Positions 1-7,090 of a DNA stretch of 15,227 nt are shown piece after piece. Below the pieces are notes generated by a model. It had not been told where the DNA came from and ran no database searches. It saw only the letters and a list, made by a program, of their open reading frames with translations. Made by a program: the position numbers and the translations under genes. How positions within the stretch are numbered: the stretch's first letter is position 1; each line of letters opens with the position of its first letter. Origin of the DNA: CAYWMP01 sp964459445 (GTDB lineage: Bacteria > Desulfobacterota > DSM-4660 > Desulfatiglandales > HGW-15); assembly GCA_964459445.1 (NCBI GenBank), contig CAYWMP010000148.1, positions 1 through 15,227 on the forward strand, read 5' to 3'.

Positions 1-79
1 ACAAAAGATATCACAAAGCCCCCGGTGGAAAAACTATAAAATTCAGGCTTTTTCCGGCATATAAAAATCCGTGATTGCG

Positions 80-820
80 CTACCTCTTGGTATACAGGTT
101 TCTTGTTTGTGATAGGAAGAGATATAAGAAAACAGTCGAACCCACCATTTCAATGAGTTCCTCGATAAGCATAAAAAAATGTCGGATGTGCAATTCCTTG
201 AATCCCGTGGCTCGAATGATGCCGTTATAAGGATGGCTTGTGCCTTCCCAGGCGTCCATTAAGACGGCCAGTGCCCAGAGACTAAGGCCGCTAACCAAAA
301 ACACCCGTTGTTTCCCGGCGCCCAGCTCCCTATACAGGAAGATTAAAAAGAAAACCCCGAATGCGCCGAAAATCGGGCCGAACATAAAAATCCACTCATA
401 GGTCCCAAATGGTCTCTCACTCCCCAATAACCAATTGAAAAATATCGGGCCTAGGGTGCCCCCCACTCTTTCATGCAAGACGAGGTGATCATCCAGTGAG
501 ATGTAGGCAAAAAACAGGGCCACGATCAGCCATCCCCAAAACCGACTCTTTTTGACCGAAACAAATCTGAAATGGGAAGAGATAACCAGAGCGGTTATTG
601 CCGCCATGAAATTTAGGACGACCGAAAACCAGGTTCCAAAGCTCTTTTCCTGGGCCACATCGCTCAGGACCTTGAACTTTTCGAAGTACCACAATTCAGC
701 GAGGTTCATGAGGACGTCGAGGACAAGAATGATCGCTTCAACAGCTAAGCAGCCAATAACGACCCATGCTATGAGCCGGTCAAAGTTGACATCAATCTGA
801 AAGGCATTTTCAGAATTCAT
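80..820 (-). CDS. Uncharacterised multi-pass membrane protein
   Basis: I do not recognise a named family. The 246-residue product has about six hydrophobic segments (near residues 15-38, 62-82, 94-110, 140-163, 172-190 and 212-237). Unusual polar residues sit in or at the ends of helices: D110, D111, H112, H116 and E117 (SLDDHLVLHE); D189, W191 and E192 (DAWEG); and H211, H214, E220, E221 and E224 (HFFMLIEELIEM). Such a cluster could bind a metal or form an active site in the membrane, but this is inference. No signal peptide or soluble domain is visible. An in-frame TTG lies one codon upstream, but ATG at 820 follows an AAGGATTG stretch and is preferred. The gene is 129 bases downstream of prmC and has its own good promoter, so it is probably a separate unit rather than part of release-factor maturation. 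Confidence 0.85.
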   Translation of the reverse strand: MNSENAFQIDVNFDRLIAWVVIGCLAVEAIILVLDVLMNLAELWYFEKFKVLSDVAQEKSFGTWFSVVLNFMAAITALVISSHFRFVSVKKSRFWGWLIVALFFAYISLDDHLVLHERVGGTLGPIFFNWLLGSERPFGTYEWIFMFGPIFGAFGVFFLIFLYRELGAGKQRVFLVSGLSLWALAVLMDAWEGTSHPYNGIIRATGFKELHIRHFFMLIEELIEMVGSTVFLYLFLSQTRNLYTKR

Positions 821-879
821 CAATCCTTATCCTCAGAAACATTTTTTTGGGTTTCCGCTCTTTACCATATAGATTCTGC

Positions 880-907
880 ATTCTAGCATGAGATTTAAGG
901 ATATCAA
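880..907 (-). promoter_or_regulatory. Candidate sigma-70 promoter for the membrane protein gene
   Basis: On the minus strand a -35-like TTGATA (902-907) is followed after 16 bases by TAGAAT (880-885). A TGC just before the -10 makes an extended -10. Each hexamer matches five of six consensus bases. Predicted initiation is near 873, giving a leader of about 50 bases before the ATG at 820. Confidence 0.45.
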
Positions 908-949
908 TCTGTAGTTCAATTCTAACCCTTTGAAGTCCTTAAAACATCA

Positions 950-1840
950 TCACATCCTTCTCTTTTGGACCTTCACCACCCTTAGTCGATGGCTGTAATC
1001 CTTCACAATCTCGCATTTTTCATATCCGGTAATCTCCTCAATCAAATCCTTTGCGCCCGGTGTCTGGTCCGGATCCATCTCAATCAAAAGCCACCCCCCG
1101 GGATCCAAATAGCCCGGCGCATCCTTGATAATTCTTTCGATGTAGACCATGCCATCCGGACCGCCATCGAGTGCTGTCCTCGGTTCATAATCGCGAACTT
1201 CTTGAGGCAAGGCGTCGTATTCCTCAGCGGCGATATAGGGAGGATTCGACACGATGACGTCAAAAGCGGCCCCGTAGTCTAAAATGGGCGCCCAGAGATC
1301 TCCCCTTAGTAATTCGATGCGACTCTCCACGCCGTGTCTCGCCGCGTTTCCTTTCGCGAAATCCAGCGATACTTCGGTAATATCAGTTGCAAAGATATGG
1401 GCCGATTCCAACTCTTTTGCCAAAGATACTGCAAGGGCGCCGCTCCCTGTTCCCAGATCCAGAATTTTGGGATGCATGCCGGTTCCTGGTTCGCCGCCCT
1501 CATATAAGGACAAAACCTGTTCAACGATGATTTCGCTTTCCGGCCGCGGGATAAGGACACCGGGTCCTACCGAGAAATCCATAGACCAGAATTCTTGGAT
1601 GCCGGTAATGTATTGAACAGGTTCTTTGTTAAGGCGTCGCCTGATGAGAGAACGATAACCCTCGACTTCTCCCTGCCTCAAAGGCTGGTCAAAATTGAGG
1701 TAGAGCTTGACGCGGGTTAAGTTCAGTTGATGGGCTAAAAGGATTTCGGCACTCAGGCGCGGCGAATCAATCCCTTTTAGATTCAAATAATCCGTTGTGA
1801 CTTTTAGTATCTCTTTAACGGTCCATTTTTTTGGGGCCAT
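950..1840 (-). CDS. prmC: Release factor glutamine methyltransferase PrmC (HemK)
   Basis: PrmC transfers a methyl group from S-adenosylmethionine to the glutamine of the GGQ motif in class I release factors, which they need for efficient peptide release. The 296-residue product has the family layout: a helical N-terminal release-factor-binding domain (about 1-95), the conserved LIPRPESE stretch (97-104), the SAM-binding motif LDLGTGSG (127-134) and the catalytic NPPY motif (199-202). It starts at ATG 1840 inside the TGATG junction with prfA, sharing one base with the prfA stop, so the two are translationally coupled. A TTG one codon upstream is in frame but less likely. Pairing with its substrate gene is the standard bacterial arrangement. 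Nothing is truncated. Confidence 0.97.
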   Translation of the reverse strand: MAPKKWTVKEILKVTTDYLNLKGIDSPRLSAEILLAHQLNLTRVKLYLNFDQPLRQGEVEGYRSLIRRRLNKEPVQYITGIQEFWSMDFSVGPGVLIPRPESEIIVEQVLSLYEGGEPGTGMHPKILDLGTGSGALAVSLAKELESAHIFATDITEVSLDFAKGNAARHGVESRIELLRGDLWAPILDYGAAFDVIVSNPPYIAAEEYDALPQEVRDYEPRTALDGGPDGMVYIERIIKDAPGYLDPGGWLLIEMDPDQTPGAKDLIEEITGYEKCEIVKDYSHRLRVVKVQKRRM

Positions 1841-2901
1841 CAATCGCCTTTGAGTGCCTCTGCCTGAAAGTGGGTAATCAGCGGATCAATAAGCACATCG
1901 AGTTGCCCCTGCAAGATACCCTCCAGCTTGTAAAGCGTCAATCCGATTCGATGGTCCGTGACTCGACTCTGCGGGAAATTATAGGTCCTGATTTTTTCAC
2001 TCCGATCGCCTGATCCGACCATGCTCCTGCGCTCTTCTGCGATCTTCGTTTGTTGCTCCTTCTGTTCCATATCCAGCAGCCTTGATCTCAGGACCTTCAG
2101 GGCCTTGGCCTTATTCTTATGCTGAGACTTTTCATCCTGGCAGGTCACTACCAGTCCTGTTGGCAGATGGGTCAGACGAACGGCGGAATCCGTAACATTG
2201 ACATGTTGCCCCCCGTGCCCCGATGAACGATACACATCGATGCGAAGTTCTTCCTGGTTGATTTGAACATCAACTTCTTCCGCTTCGGGGAGAACAGCCA
2301 CCGTCACAGCAGAAGTGTGTATTCTGCCCTGGGTCTCAGTCTCCGGTACCCTTTGGACCCGATGAACGCCGCTTTCATGTTTGAGGCGGCTGTACACCCT
2401 TTGACCTTCAATAAGTACGATGACTTCTTTGAAGCCGCCGATACCTGTCATGTTTTGGTTGAGAATCTCGGTTTTCCATTTATTCAATTCCGCGTATTTC
2501 GCATACATCCTAAAAAGCTCTGCTGCAAAAAGACCCGCTTCCTCGCCCCCGGTACCGGCTCGTATCTCAATAATGATATTTTTTTCATCGTTGGGATCTT
2601 TTGGAATCAGGAGGACTTTAAGCTCCTTTTCAAGCTCCTCCAAACGGGAGTTGAGTAATTCGATTTCTTCTTTGGCTAGTTTCTTCATTTCCGGATCAGG
2701 ATCATCCAACAAGGGGCGATTGCCTTCAATCTCCTGCTTCACCGATTCGTAGGTCCTAAATCCGGTTACAATGGACGATAAGCTGCTGTGCTCCTTTAGA
2801 TATTTCTGATATACCGGCTGATCTTTAATGATTTCCGGGCGTCCCAGCTCACTTTCCAGAAAATCAAACCTTTCCTCGATTTCTCTTATTTTCGCAAACA
2901 T
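1840..2901 (-). CDS. prfA: Peptide chain release factor 1 (RF1)
   Basis: RF1 reads UAA and UAG in the ribosomal A site and triggers hydrolysis of the peptidyl-tRNA ester. The 353-residue product is full length. The GGQ motif is at 230-232 in SSGHGGQHVN, and the codon-reading PxT tripeptide is PET (186-188), in the RF1 rather than RF2 pattern. The N-terminal coiled-coil domain (about 1-100) is rich in E and K. The frame is open to a TTG at 2910, but ATG at 2901 gives the usual start (MFAKIREIEE) and better spacing to the purine-rich AAGGATTGAGTGAG. The residue before GGQ is H where many RF1 proteins have A or P; I regard this as lineage variation. The stop codon overlaps the prmC start. Confidence 0.98.
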   Translation of the reverse strand: MFAKIREIEERFDFLESELGRPEIIKDQPVYQKYLKEHSSLSSIVTGFRTYESVKQEIEGNRPLLDDPDPEMKKLAKEEIELLNSRLEELEKELKVLLIPKDPNDEKNIIIEIRAGTGGEEAGLFAAELFRMYAKYAELNKWKTEILNQNMTGIGGFKEVIVLIEGQRVYSRLKHESGVHRVQRVPETETQGRIHTSAVTVAVLPEAEEVDVQINQEELRIDVYRSSGHGGQHVNVTDSAVRLTHLPTGLVVTCQDEKSQHKNKAKALKVLRSRLLDMEQKEQQTKIAEERRSMVGSGDRSEKIRTYNFPQSRVTDHRIGLTLYKLEGILQGQLDVLIDPLITHFQAEALKGD

Positions 2902-3148
2902 CTCACTCAATCCTTTTCAGGTTTTGTGCCAATAGTCAGAACACCCGGCGGCTCGCATAATGGTAGTTTTTATTATTGAGTTAAGCGCCGGTCTTATCCC
3001 GACCGAGCTATTCTGGGTGAAAAATAGGGGAGTTCTTAAGATTTTAACTGAAAGGCAATTGTTTGGTGCGGGATCATCTTTGCGGTGTGGCCCCAGCCAT
3101 GCAAAGGCGCCGTCTACCCGGACCCTATGGGCTCGAAATAGCAATCTT
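2902..3148 (-). other. Unexplained spacer/leader block upstream of prfA
   Basis: This stretch lies between the probable rpmE terminator and prfA and has no convincing gene. It is unusually free of stops. On the minus strand a frame runs from TTG at 3144 to TGA at 2917 (75 codons, including an HRVRVDGAFAWLGPHRK stretch), and another 81-codon frame covers it on the plus strand. Neither has a ribosome binding site or a recognisable domain. The whole may be a prfA leader, a decayed gene or a copy of an interspersed repeat. I cannot decide from one copy. Confidence 0.3.
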
Positions 3149-3224
3149 AAAAAAAATCCCCTTTTAAAACGAGGGCAATCGCATCAAATTCCGTCTTCGA
3201 TATGATGGCTTTGTTCTAAAAGGG
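3149..3224 (-). terminator. Candidate intrinsic terminator after rpmE
   Basis: On the minus strand CCCTTTTAGAAC (3224-3213) can pair with GTTTTAAAAGGG (3170-3159), with 11 of 12 bases matching. The 42-base loop can itself fold through CATCA/TGATG. The stem is followed by GA and eight Ts (3156-3149). The long loop makes it less certain than a textbook terminator, but it sits where rho-rpmE transcription would be expected to end. Confidence 0.4.
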
Positions 3225-3274
3225 AGCTTTACCAAAAGGGTTTTTTCGGATTTTGATTCATCACATGGAGATCT

Positions 3275-3514
3275 CTACTTTTTCGCCGCCTTTTTCGCAG
3301 AGGTTTGATTCTGCGCAACATTGGCATATTTGCTCCTAAACCTCTCGACTCTCCCGGCGGAATCAACCAGTTTTTGCTTCCCTGTGAAAAAGGGATGACA
3401 GTTGGAGCAGATTTCTACCCTGATTTCCTTTAGGGTAGATCCCGTTTCAAATTCATTGCCACAGGCGCAATGCACTATGGCGTTATGATATTCTGGATGG
3501 ATATCCTTTTTCAT
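3275..3514 (-). CDS. rpmE: 50S ribosomal protein L31 (zinc-binding form)
   Basis: L31 is a small protein of the large subunit that bridges it to the small subunit. The 79-residue product carries four cysteines at 16, 18, 36 and 39 (CAC and CSNC), the zinc ribbon of the C+ form. Conserved HPFFTGKQ and GRVERFRSKY stretches follow, with a basic AKKAAKK tail. ATG at 3514 follows a purine-rich AAAGGAG leader. The gene starts only 23 bases after the rho stop, so both are expected on one transcript. Zinc-replete cells use this form; many genomes also carry a cysteine-free paralogue, none of which is seen here. Confidence 0.97.
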   Translation of the reverse strand: MKKDIHPEYHNAIVHCACGNEFETGSTLKEIRVEICSNCHPFFTGKQKLVDSAGRVERFRSKYANVAQNQTSAKKAAKK

Positions 3515-3537
3515 TCTATCTTCTCTAACTCCTTTCT

Positions 3538-4785
3538 TTATTCGCTCATGGAAGCTAAAAAACTTTTATTATTCTTTGTTCCTTTGATTTTGTCCAGTAA
3601 AAATTCCATGCTGTCTACCTGGGTCAGGGGGGCCAGGAGCTTTCTGAGTATCCAAATGCGATTCAAATCAGCCGACTTGAGGAGCAGTTCTTCTTTTCTT
3701 GTACCCGAACGGTTGATATCGATGGAAGGAAATACACGTCTGTCGGTGAGTTTCCTATCCAAATGTATCTCCATGTTTCCGGTTCCTTTGAACTCCTCGA
3801 AAATGACCTCGTCCATCCTGCTGCCGGTATCGATCAACGCGGTTGCGATGATCGTCAAACTTCCCCCTTCTTCAATGTTTCTTGCCGCTCCGAAGAAGCG
3901 CTTCGGCTTATGCAGCGCATTGGAATCCAGCCCCCCGGATAGTATCTTCCCGCTTGGAGGAACCGTGGCATTATAGGCTCTGGCCAACCGGGTAATGCTG
4001 TCCAGAAGGATCAAGACATCACGCTGATGCTCTACGAGTCTTTTCGCCTTCTCAATCACCATTTCAGCCACTTGCACATGTCTCTGCTGAGGTTCATCAA
4101 AAGTCGAACTTATGACCTCAGCATCCACATTCCGCTGCATATCGGTCACCTCTTCAGGACGTTCATCGATCAGAAGCACAATTTTATGGATATCCTTGTG
4201 ATTGGCCGAAACACTATTGGCAATATTCTGAAGGAGCATCGTTTTACCGGTTCTTGGGGGCGCTACAATCAATCCTCGTTGCCCCTTTCCTATAGGGGTC
4301 ATCAGATCCATAATCCTGGCTGAGTAATTGGCAGCCTTGGTTTCTAGGCCAATCTTATCTTCCGGATAAAGGGGGGTAAGGTTGTCAAACAGAATCTTTT
4401 CTCTGGAGATCTCCGGGTCCTCGTGGTTGACCTGCTCTACTTTTAAAAGGGCAAAATACCTTTCCGTATCCTTTGGCGGTCTGATCTGACCGGAGACGGT
4501 ATCCCCGGTCCTCAGATTGAAGCGGCGGATTTGGGAGGGCGATATATAGATATCATCCGGGCCCGGCAGATAATTAGAGTCAGGCGCCCGTAGAAAGCCG
4601 AATCCATCAGGCAAGATCTCCAGGACGCCCTCGCCGTAAATAAGCCCGTTTTTCTCTGAGTGGGCCTGGAGAAGGTTAAAAATGAGATTCTGCTTCGGCA
4701 TACCCGTGGCCCCTTCAATATCGAAATCCTTTGCCAGGGTTGTTAATTCGCTGATTTTCATTTGTTTGAGCTCAACAAGGTTCAT
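3538..4785 (-). CDS. rho: Transcription termination factor Rho
   Basis: Rho is a hexameric RNA-dependent ATPase that loads on unstructured C-rich RNA and removes RNA polymerase. The 415-residue product is of standard length and lacks the large N-terminal insertion seen in some phyla. Visible parts are the N-terminal helical domain (1-45), the cold-shock-like primary RNA-binding domain with DGFGFLR (60-66), the P-loop APPRTGKT (175-182), Walker B VLILLDS (257-263), the Q-loop region SGKILSGGLD (278-287), and GTGNMEIHLDR (334-344) of the R-loop region. ATG at 4785 follows GGAG with good spacing. It precedes rpmE by 23 bases. A roughly 410-base leader separates it from rluD and may carry regulation. 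Confidence 0.98.
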   Translation of the reverse strand: MNLVELKQMKISELTTLAKDFDIEGATGMPKQNLIFNLLQAHSEKNGLIYGEGVLEILPDGFGFLRAPDSNYLPGPDDIYISPSQIRRFNLRTGDTVSGQIRPPKDTERYFALLKVEQVNHEDPEISREKILFDNLTPLYPEDKIGLETKAANYSARIMDLMTPIGKGQRGLIVAPPRTGKTMLLQNIANSVSANHKDIHKIVLLIDERPEEVTDMQRNVDAEVISSTFDEPQQRHVQVAEMVIEKAKRLVEHQRDVLILLDSITRLARAYNATVPPSGKILSGGLDSNALHKPKRFFGAARNIEEGGSLTIIATALIDTGSRMDEVIFEEFKGTGNMEIHLDRKLTDRRVFPSIDINRSGTRKEELLLKSADLNRIWILRKLLAPLTQVDSMEFLLDKIKGTKNNKSFLASMSE

Positions 4786-5196
4786 GGTACAAACTCCATT
4801 CTTAATTGTTTGCGAAAGATCGAGGTTTTTTTATTTTTCCAGTACACATTTATCAAATATCTCGGGGCCCGAAGATCACACCATTCTCAGTTTTATTTAA
4901 TTCGACGGAAACCGGGAATCTATCTCTGAGAGATGGGGTTTGTCGCAAAGGAATGGGCACGAAGCATATAGGACAGCATGCGTTTGGATCAAATTATGAT
5001 TGAATGACACCTCGGGATGATAAGAGATTAAAAGATGTTCGTGTCCCCTGTGGCGGGCCCTTCGAACAGTTTCATAAAGGTTTTATTTGAATTATGAAGA
5101 TGGCGCAGCAGATTACCCGTGAAGCAAATTTTGATATCCGGCTATACCGAACCCTGTATGAGGCAGGAATATGTTCTGTTCGGCCTATATAGTAAA
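4786..5196 (-). promoter_or_regulatory. Long non-coding leader of rho
   Basis: No gene is supported in this spacer. Read on the minus strand, the segment 4980-4921 is C-rich and G-poor (about 20 C to 9 G in 60 bases) and little structured, resembling a Rho utilisation site. A 15-codon frame (5075-5028, MKLFEGPATGDTNIF) lies in the leader but has no ribosome binding site. In E. coli, rho also has a long leader where Rho represses its own gene by early termination. A similar role here is inference. Confidence 0.35.
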
Positions 5197-5216
5197 TCAA
5201 TATTCCTTTATGTCAA
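5189..5216 (-). promoter_or_regulatory. Candidate promoter for rho inside the end of rluD
   Basis: On the minus strand a perfect TTGACA (5211-5216) is followed after 16 bases by TACTAT (5189-5194), four of six matches to the -10 consensus. The -35 lies in the last codons of rluD. Initiation would be near 5182 and give a rho leader of about 400 bases. Alternative -10 registers (TATATA, 19-base spacer) overlap. Confidence 0.35.
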
Positions 5217-6198
5217 GCCTTTTGTCTTTTTCCTTTTTGGTTTTTAATGCATGCAAAACACCGGCCATATCACCAGGAATGGGGGCATGAAATTCACAAT
5301 ATTCCCCGGTATCCGGGTGAATAAAACCCAGGGATTGGGCATGGAGCATCTGGCGTTTCACGGACGAAAGAGCATCGATATAAAGGGATAGACGTCTTTT
5401 CTTTTCTCCCTTTCCTGACCCGTAGACAGGATCCCCTATTATGGGGTGTCCCAGATAGGAGAGATGCACTCTGATCTGGTGAGTTCTTCCCGTCTTGGGC
5501 GTGACTGCAAGGAGAGAACAGACCCCTCCAAAGTCGTCGATCTTTTTCCAGAACGTTTTTGATCCTTTTCCGGTTTGCTGTGCCGACATCTCCTTCCTTT
5601 TTTTAGGATGCCTTGCGATCGGTTGATCTATCTCGCCTCCGCGACCGCCAGGAACGCCTCGGACGAGGGCAAGATAGGTTTTGTTTACGGTTCCCGACTT
5701 AAACTGTTTGGATAGGTGATTGTGGACCCGGTCATTCTTGGCCACCACCAATAGCCCTGAGGTGTCCTTATCCAGACGATGGACAATCCCTGGGCGCATT
5801 ACGCCGCCGATCCCTGAAAGGTCTTTGCAGTGTTCAAGGAGGCCGTGCGCCAGGGTGCCCGTGTGGTGTCCGGGGGCGGGATGAATGACCAGACCGGGAG
5901 GTTTGTTAAGAACAATAAGCGATTGATCTTCATGAATGACACCGAACTTTATTGATTCAGGCTCAAGATAATAGGGTTGGGCCGGCGGGACATTGAGGGT
6001 TACCTCATCCCCCCTTTTCAGGCGATAGCTTATCTTGGGGCTGATTTCATTTATTTTCAAGCAGCCTTGTTTTATGAGGTCCTGAATTCTCGAACGCGTT
6101 AAATCCGGAATTCTTGCAGCGAGAAAACTGTCGACCCGTTGTTCCCTATCTTCGTCCCCTATCTTAAATGAAAATTCTTTTTCCAATTCAGGATTCAC
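5197..6198 (-). CDS. rluD: Ribosomal large subunit pseudouridine synthase, RluD type
   Basis: This enzyme isomerises uridines to pseudouridine in 23S rRNA (helix 69 for RluD). The product has an N-terminal S4 RNA-binding domain (about 20-67, RVDSFLAARIPDLTRSRIQ) and a RluA-family catalytic domain with HRLDKDTSG (140-148), D143 being the catalytic aspartate, followed by KTGRTHQIRVHL (235-246). The chosen start is GTG 6198 (333 residues), which gives a normal-length N-terminus. The frame stays open another nine codons to the assembly gap and no strong ribosome binding site is visible, so the true start could be further upstream. RluC and RluD share these motifs; the S4 domain and length favour RluD, but the exact target uridines are not proved. 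Confidence 0.93.
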   Translation of the reverse strand: MNPELEKEFSFKIGDEDREQRVDSFLAARIPDLTRSRIQDLIKQGCLKINEISPKISYRLKRGDEVTLNVPPAQPYYLEPESIKFGVIHEDQSLIVLNKPPGLVIHPAPGHHTGTLAHGLLEHCKDLSGIGGVMRPGIVHRLDKDTSGLLVVAKNDRVHNHLSKQFKSGTVNKTYLALVRGVPGGRGGEIDQPIARHPKKRKEMSAQQTGKGSKTFWKKIDDFGGVCSLLAVTPKTGRTHQIRVHLSYLGHPIIGDPVYGSGKGEKKRRLSLYIDALSSVKRQMLHAQSLGFIHPDTGEYCEFHAPIPGDMAGVLHALKTKKEKDKRLDIKEY

Positions 6199-6227
6199 TT
6201 TTTGAAAAAAGGCGTTCCCTGTGGAAG

Positions 6228-6327
6228 NNNNNNNNNNNNNNNNNNNNNNNNNNNNNNNNNNNNNNNNNNNNNNNNNNNNNNNNNNNNNNNNNNNNNNNNN
6301 NNNNNNNNNNNNNNNNNNNNNNNNNNN
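6228..6327. other. Assembly gap of 100 Ns
   Basis: Exactly 100 undetermined bases, the conventional placeholder for a gap of unknown size. The flanks (6199-6227 and 6328-6496) hold no gene I can support. Gene order and distance across this join (carD on one side, rluD on the other) are therefore uncertain. Confidence 0.99.
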
Positions 6328-6496
6328 TTAGCTTAATGGAGGGCTCGCTTGAGTAATCAGATCGTGAATAATTAGATTGGATATCGGATTAGCAAAAATC
6401 AGAGATTGCTAAAAGACAGTGCAGGTTTCCCTTGCGCCGGGTTTCCTATTGATGTGAGTATAACTATGGCAGGCCTAGCTTTATTTGAGGATGCCA

Positions 6497-6976
6497 TTAG
6501 GCGAATATTTTATCCAGATCCTTCTCTACTTGCTTTTCCTCCACCTTTTTTGCCAGAGATATTTCTTTGACCAGGAGGTTCCTGGCCGTATCCAGCATTT
6601 TTCGTTCGCCAAAAGAGAGTTCTTTTTCCAGCTTGAGCATCAAAAGATCCCGATAGACTTCCGCCACTTCGAAGACCGATCCGGTCTTGATCTTATCCAT
6701 GTACTCTCTATACCGTCGATTCCAGGTCTGATTGTCTATAACGACATCTCGTTTTTTTAGGATGGAATAGAGTTTTGCCACTTCATTCTTTCCGATGATC
6801 TCTCTCAGCCCGACATTGTCTACATTTTCAGTAGGAATCATAATGATCATGTCATTATCCAGAATCCTCATGACATAGAAATCCTGCCTGCTGCCAGAGA
6901 TCTCTTGGCTTTCGATTCTTTCGATGATCCCCACGCCATGGGCGGGGTAAACAGCCAAATCGCCTATCTTAAACAT
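6497..6976 (-). CDS. carD: CarD/CdnL-family RNA polymerase-binding transcription factor
   Basis: CarD/CdnL proteins bind the RNA polymerase beta subunit and stabilise the open promoter complex, often at rRNA and other growth genes. The 159-residue product has the N-terminal Tudor-like polymerase-interaction domain (about 1-60, FKIGDLAVYPAHGVG) and a helical C-terminal DNA-binding domain (about 65-159). W85 in TWNRRYRE lies where the family keeps the tryptophan that wedges into the upstream edge of the bubble. A TTG at 6988 is in frame, but GGAG six bases before ATG 6976 fixes the start. The size matches stand-alone CdnL, not the larger CarD with an HMGA-like tail. It follows hppA after 114 bases. 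Confidence 0.95.
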   Translation of the reverse strand: MFKIGDLAVYPAHGVGIIERIESQEISGSRQDFYVMRILDNDMIIMIPTENVDNVGLREIIGKNEVAKLYSILKKRDVVIDNQTWNRRYREYMDKIKTGSVFEVAEVYRDLLMLKLEKELSFGERKMLDTARNLLVKEISLAKKVEEKQVEKDLDKIFA

Positions 6977-7032
6977 CTTATACTCCAATCCATCAGAAGA
7001 AAACTCGCGTTCCCGGTTTCTAAGATCATGAT

Positions 7033-7069
7033 TTCCACCCGGGCCCCATTGAGTGGCACCCGGGCGGAA
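7033..7069 (-). other. GC-rich stem-loop between hppA and carD
   Basis: On the minus strand TTCCGCCCGGGT (7069-7058) pairs with GCCCGGGTGGAA (7044-7033), about 12 base pairs counting two G-U pairs, with a 13-base loop. No T-run follows, so it is a poor intrinsic terminator. It could protect or process the message and uncouple hppA from carD levels. Confidence 0.4.
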
Positions 7070-7090
7070 GTCAGTCTTTTCGTCCTGGGA

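Noticed and set aside
27..55. GGAAAAA / TTTTTCC hairpin after the membrane protein gene as a terminator
   Set aside because: Seven mostly A-T pairs, a 15-base loop and no T-run after the stem on the minus strand make it too weak to call.
4867..4936. Palindromes TCGGGGCCCGA and ATCTCTGAGAGAT in the rho leader as operators
   Set aside because: Short single-centre symmetries of this size occur by chance, and no matching site is found elsewhere in the window.
5028..5075. 15-codon frame in the rho leader (MKLFEGPATGDTNIF) as a leader peptide gene
   Set aside because: There is no ribosome binding site and no run of regulatory codons. It is kept only as part of the leader description.
6399..6497. 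32-codon frame starting at the TAATG overlap with the carD stop (MASSNKARPAIVIL)
   Set aside because: Despite the coupled-looking start, it has no ribosome binding site, no recognisable domain and ends quickly; chance is enough.
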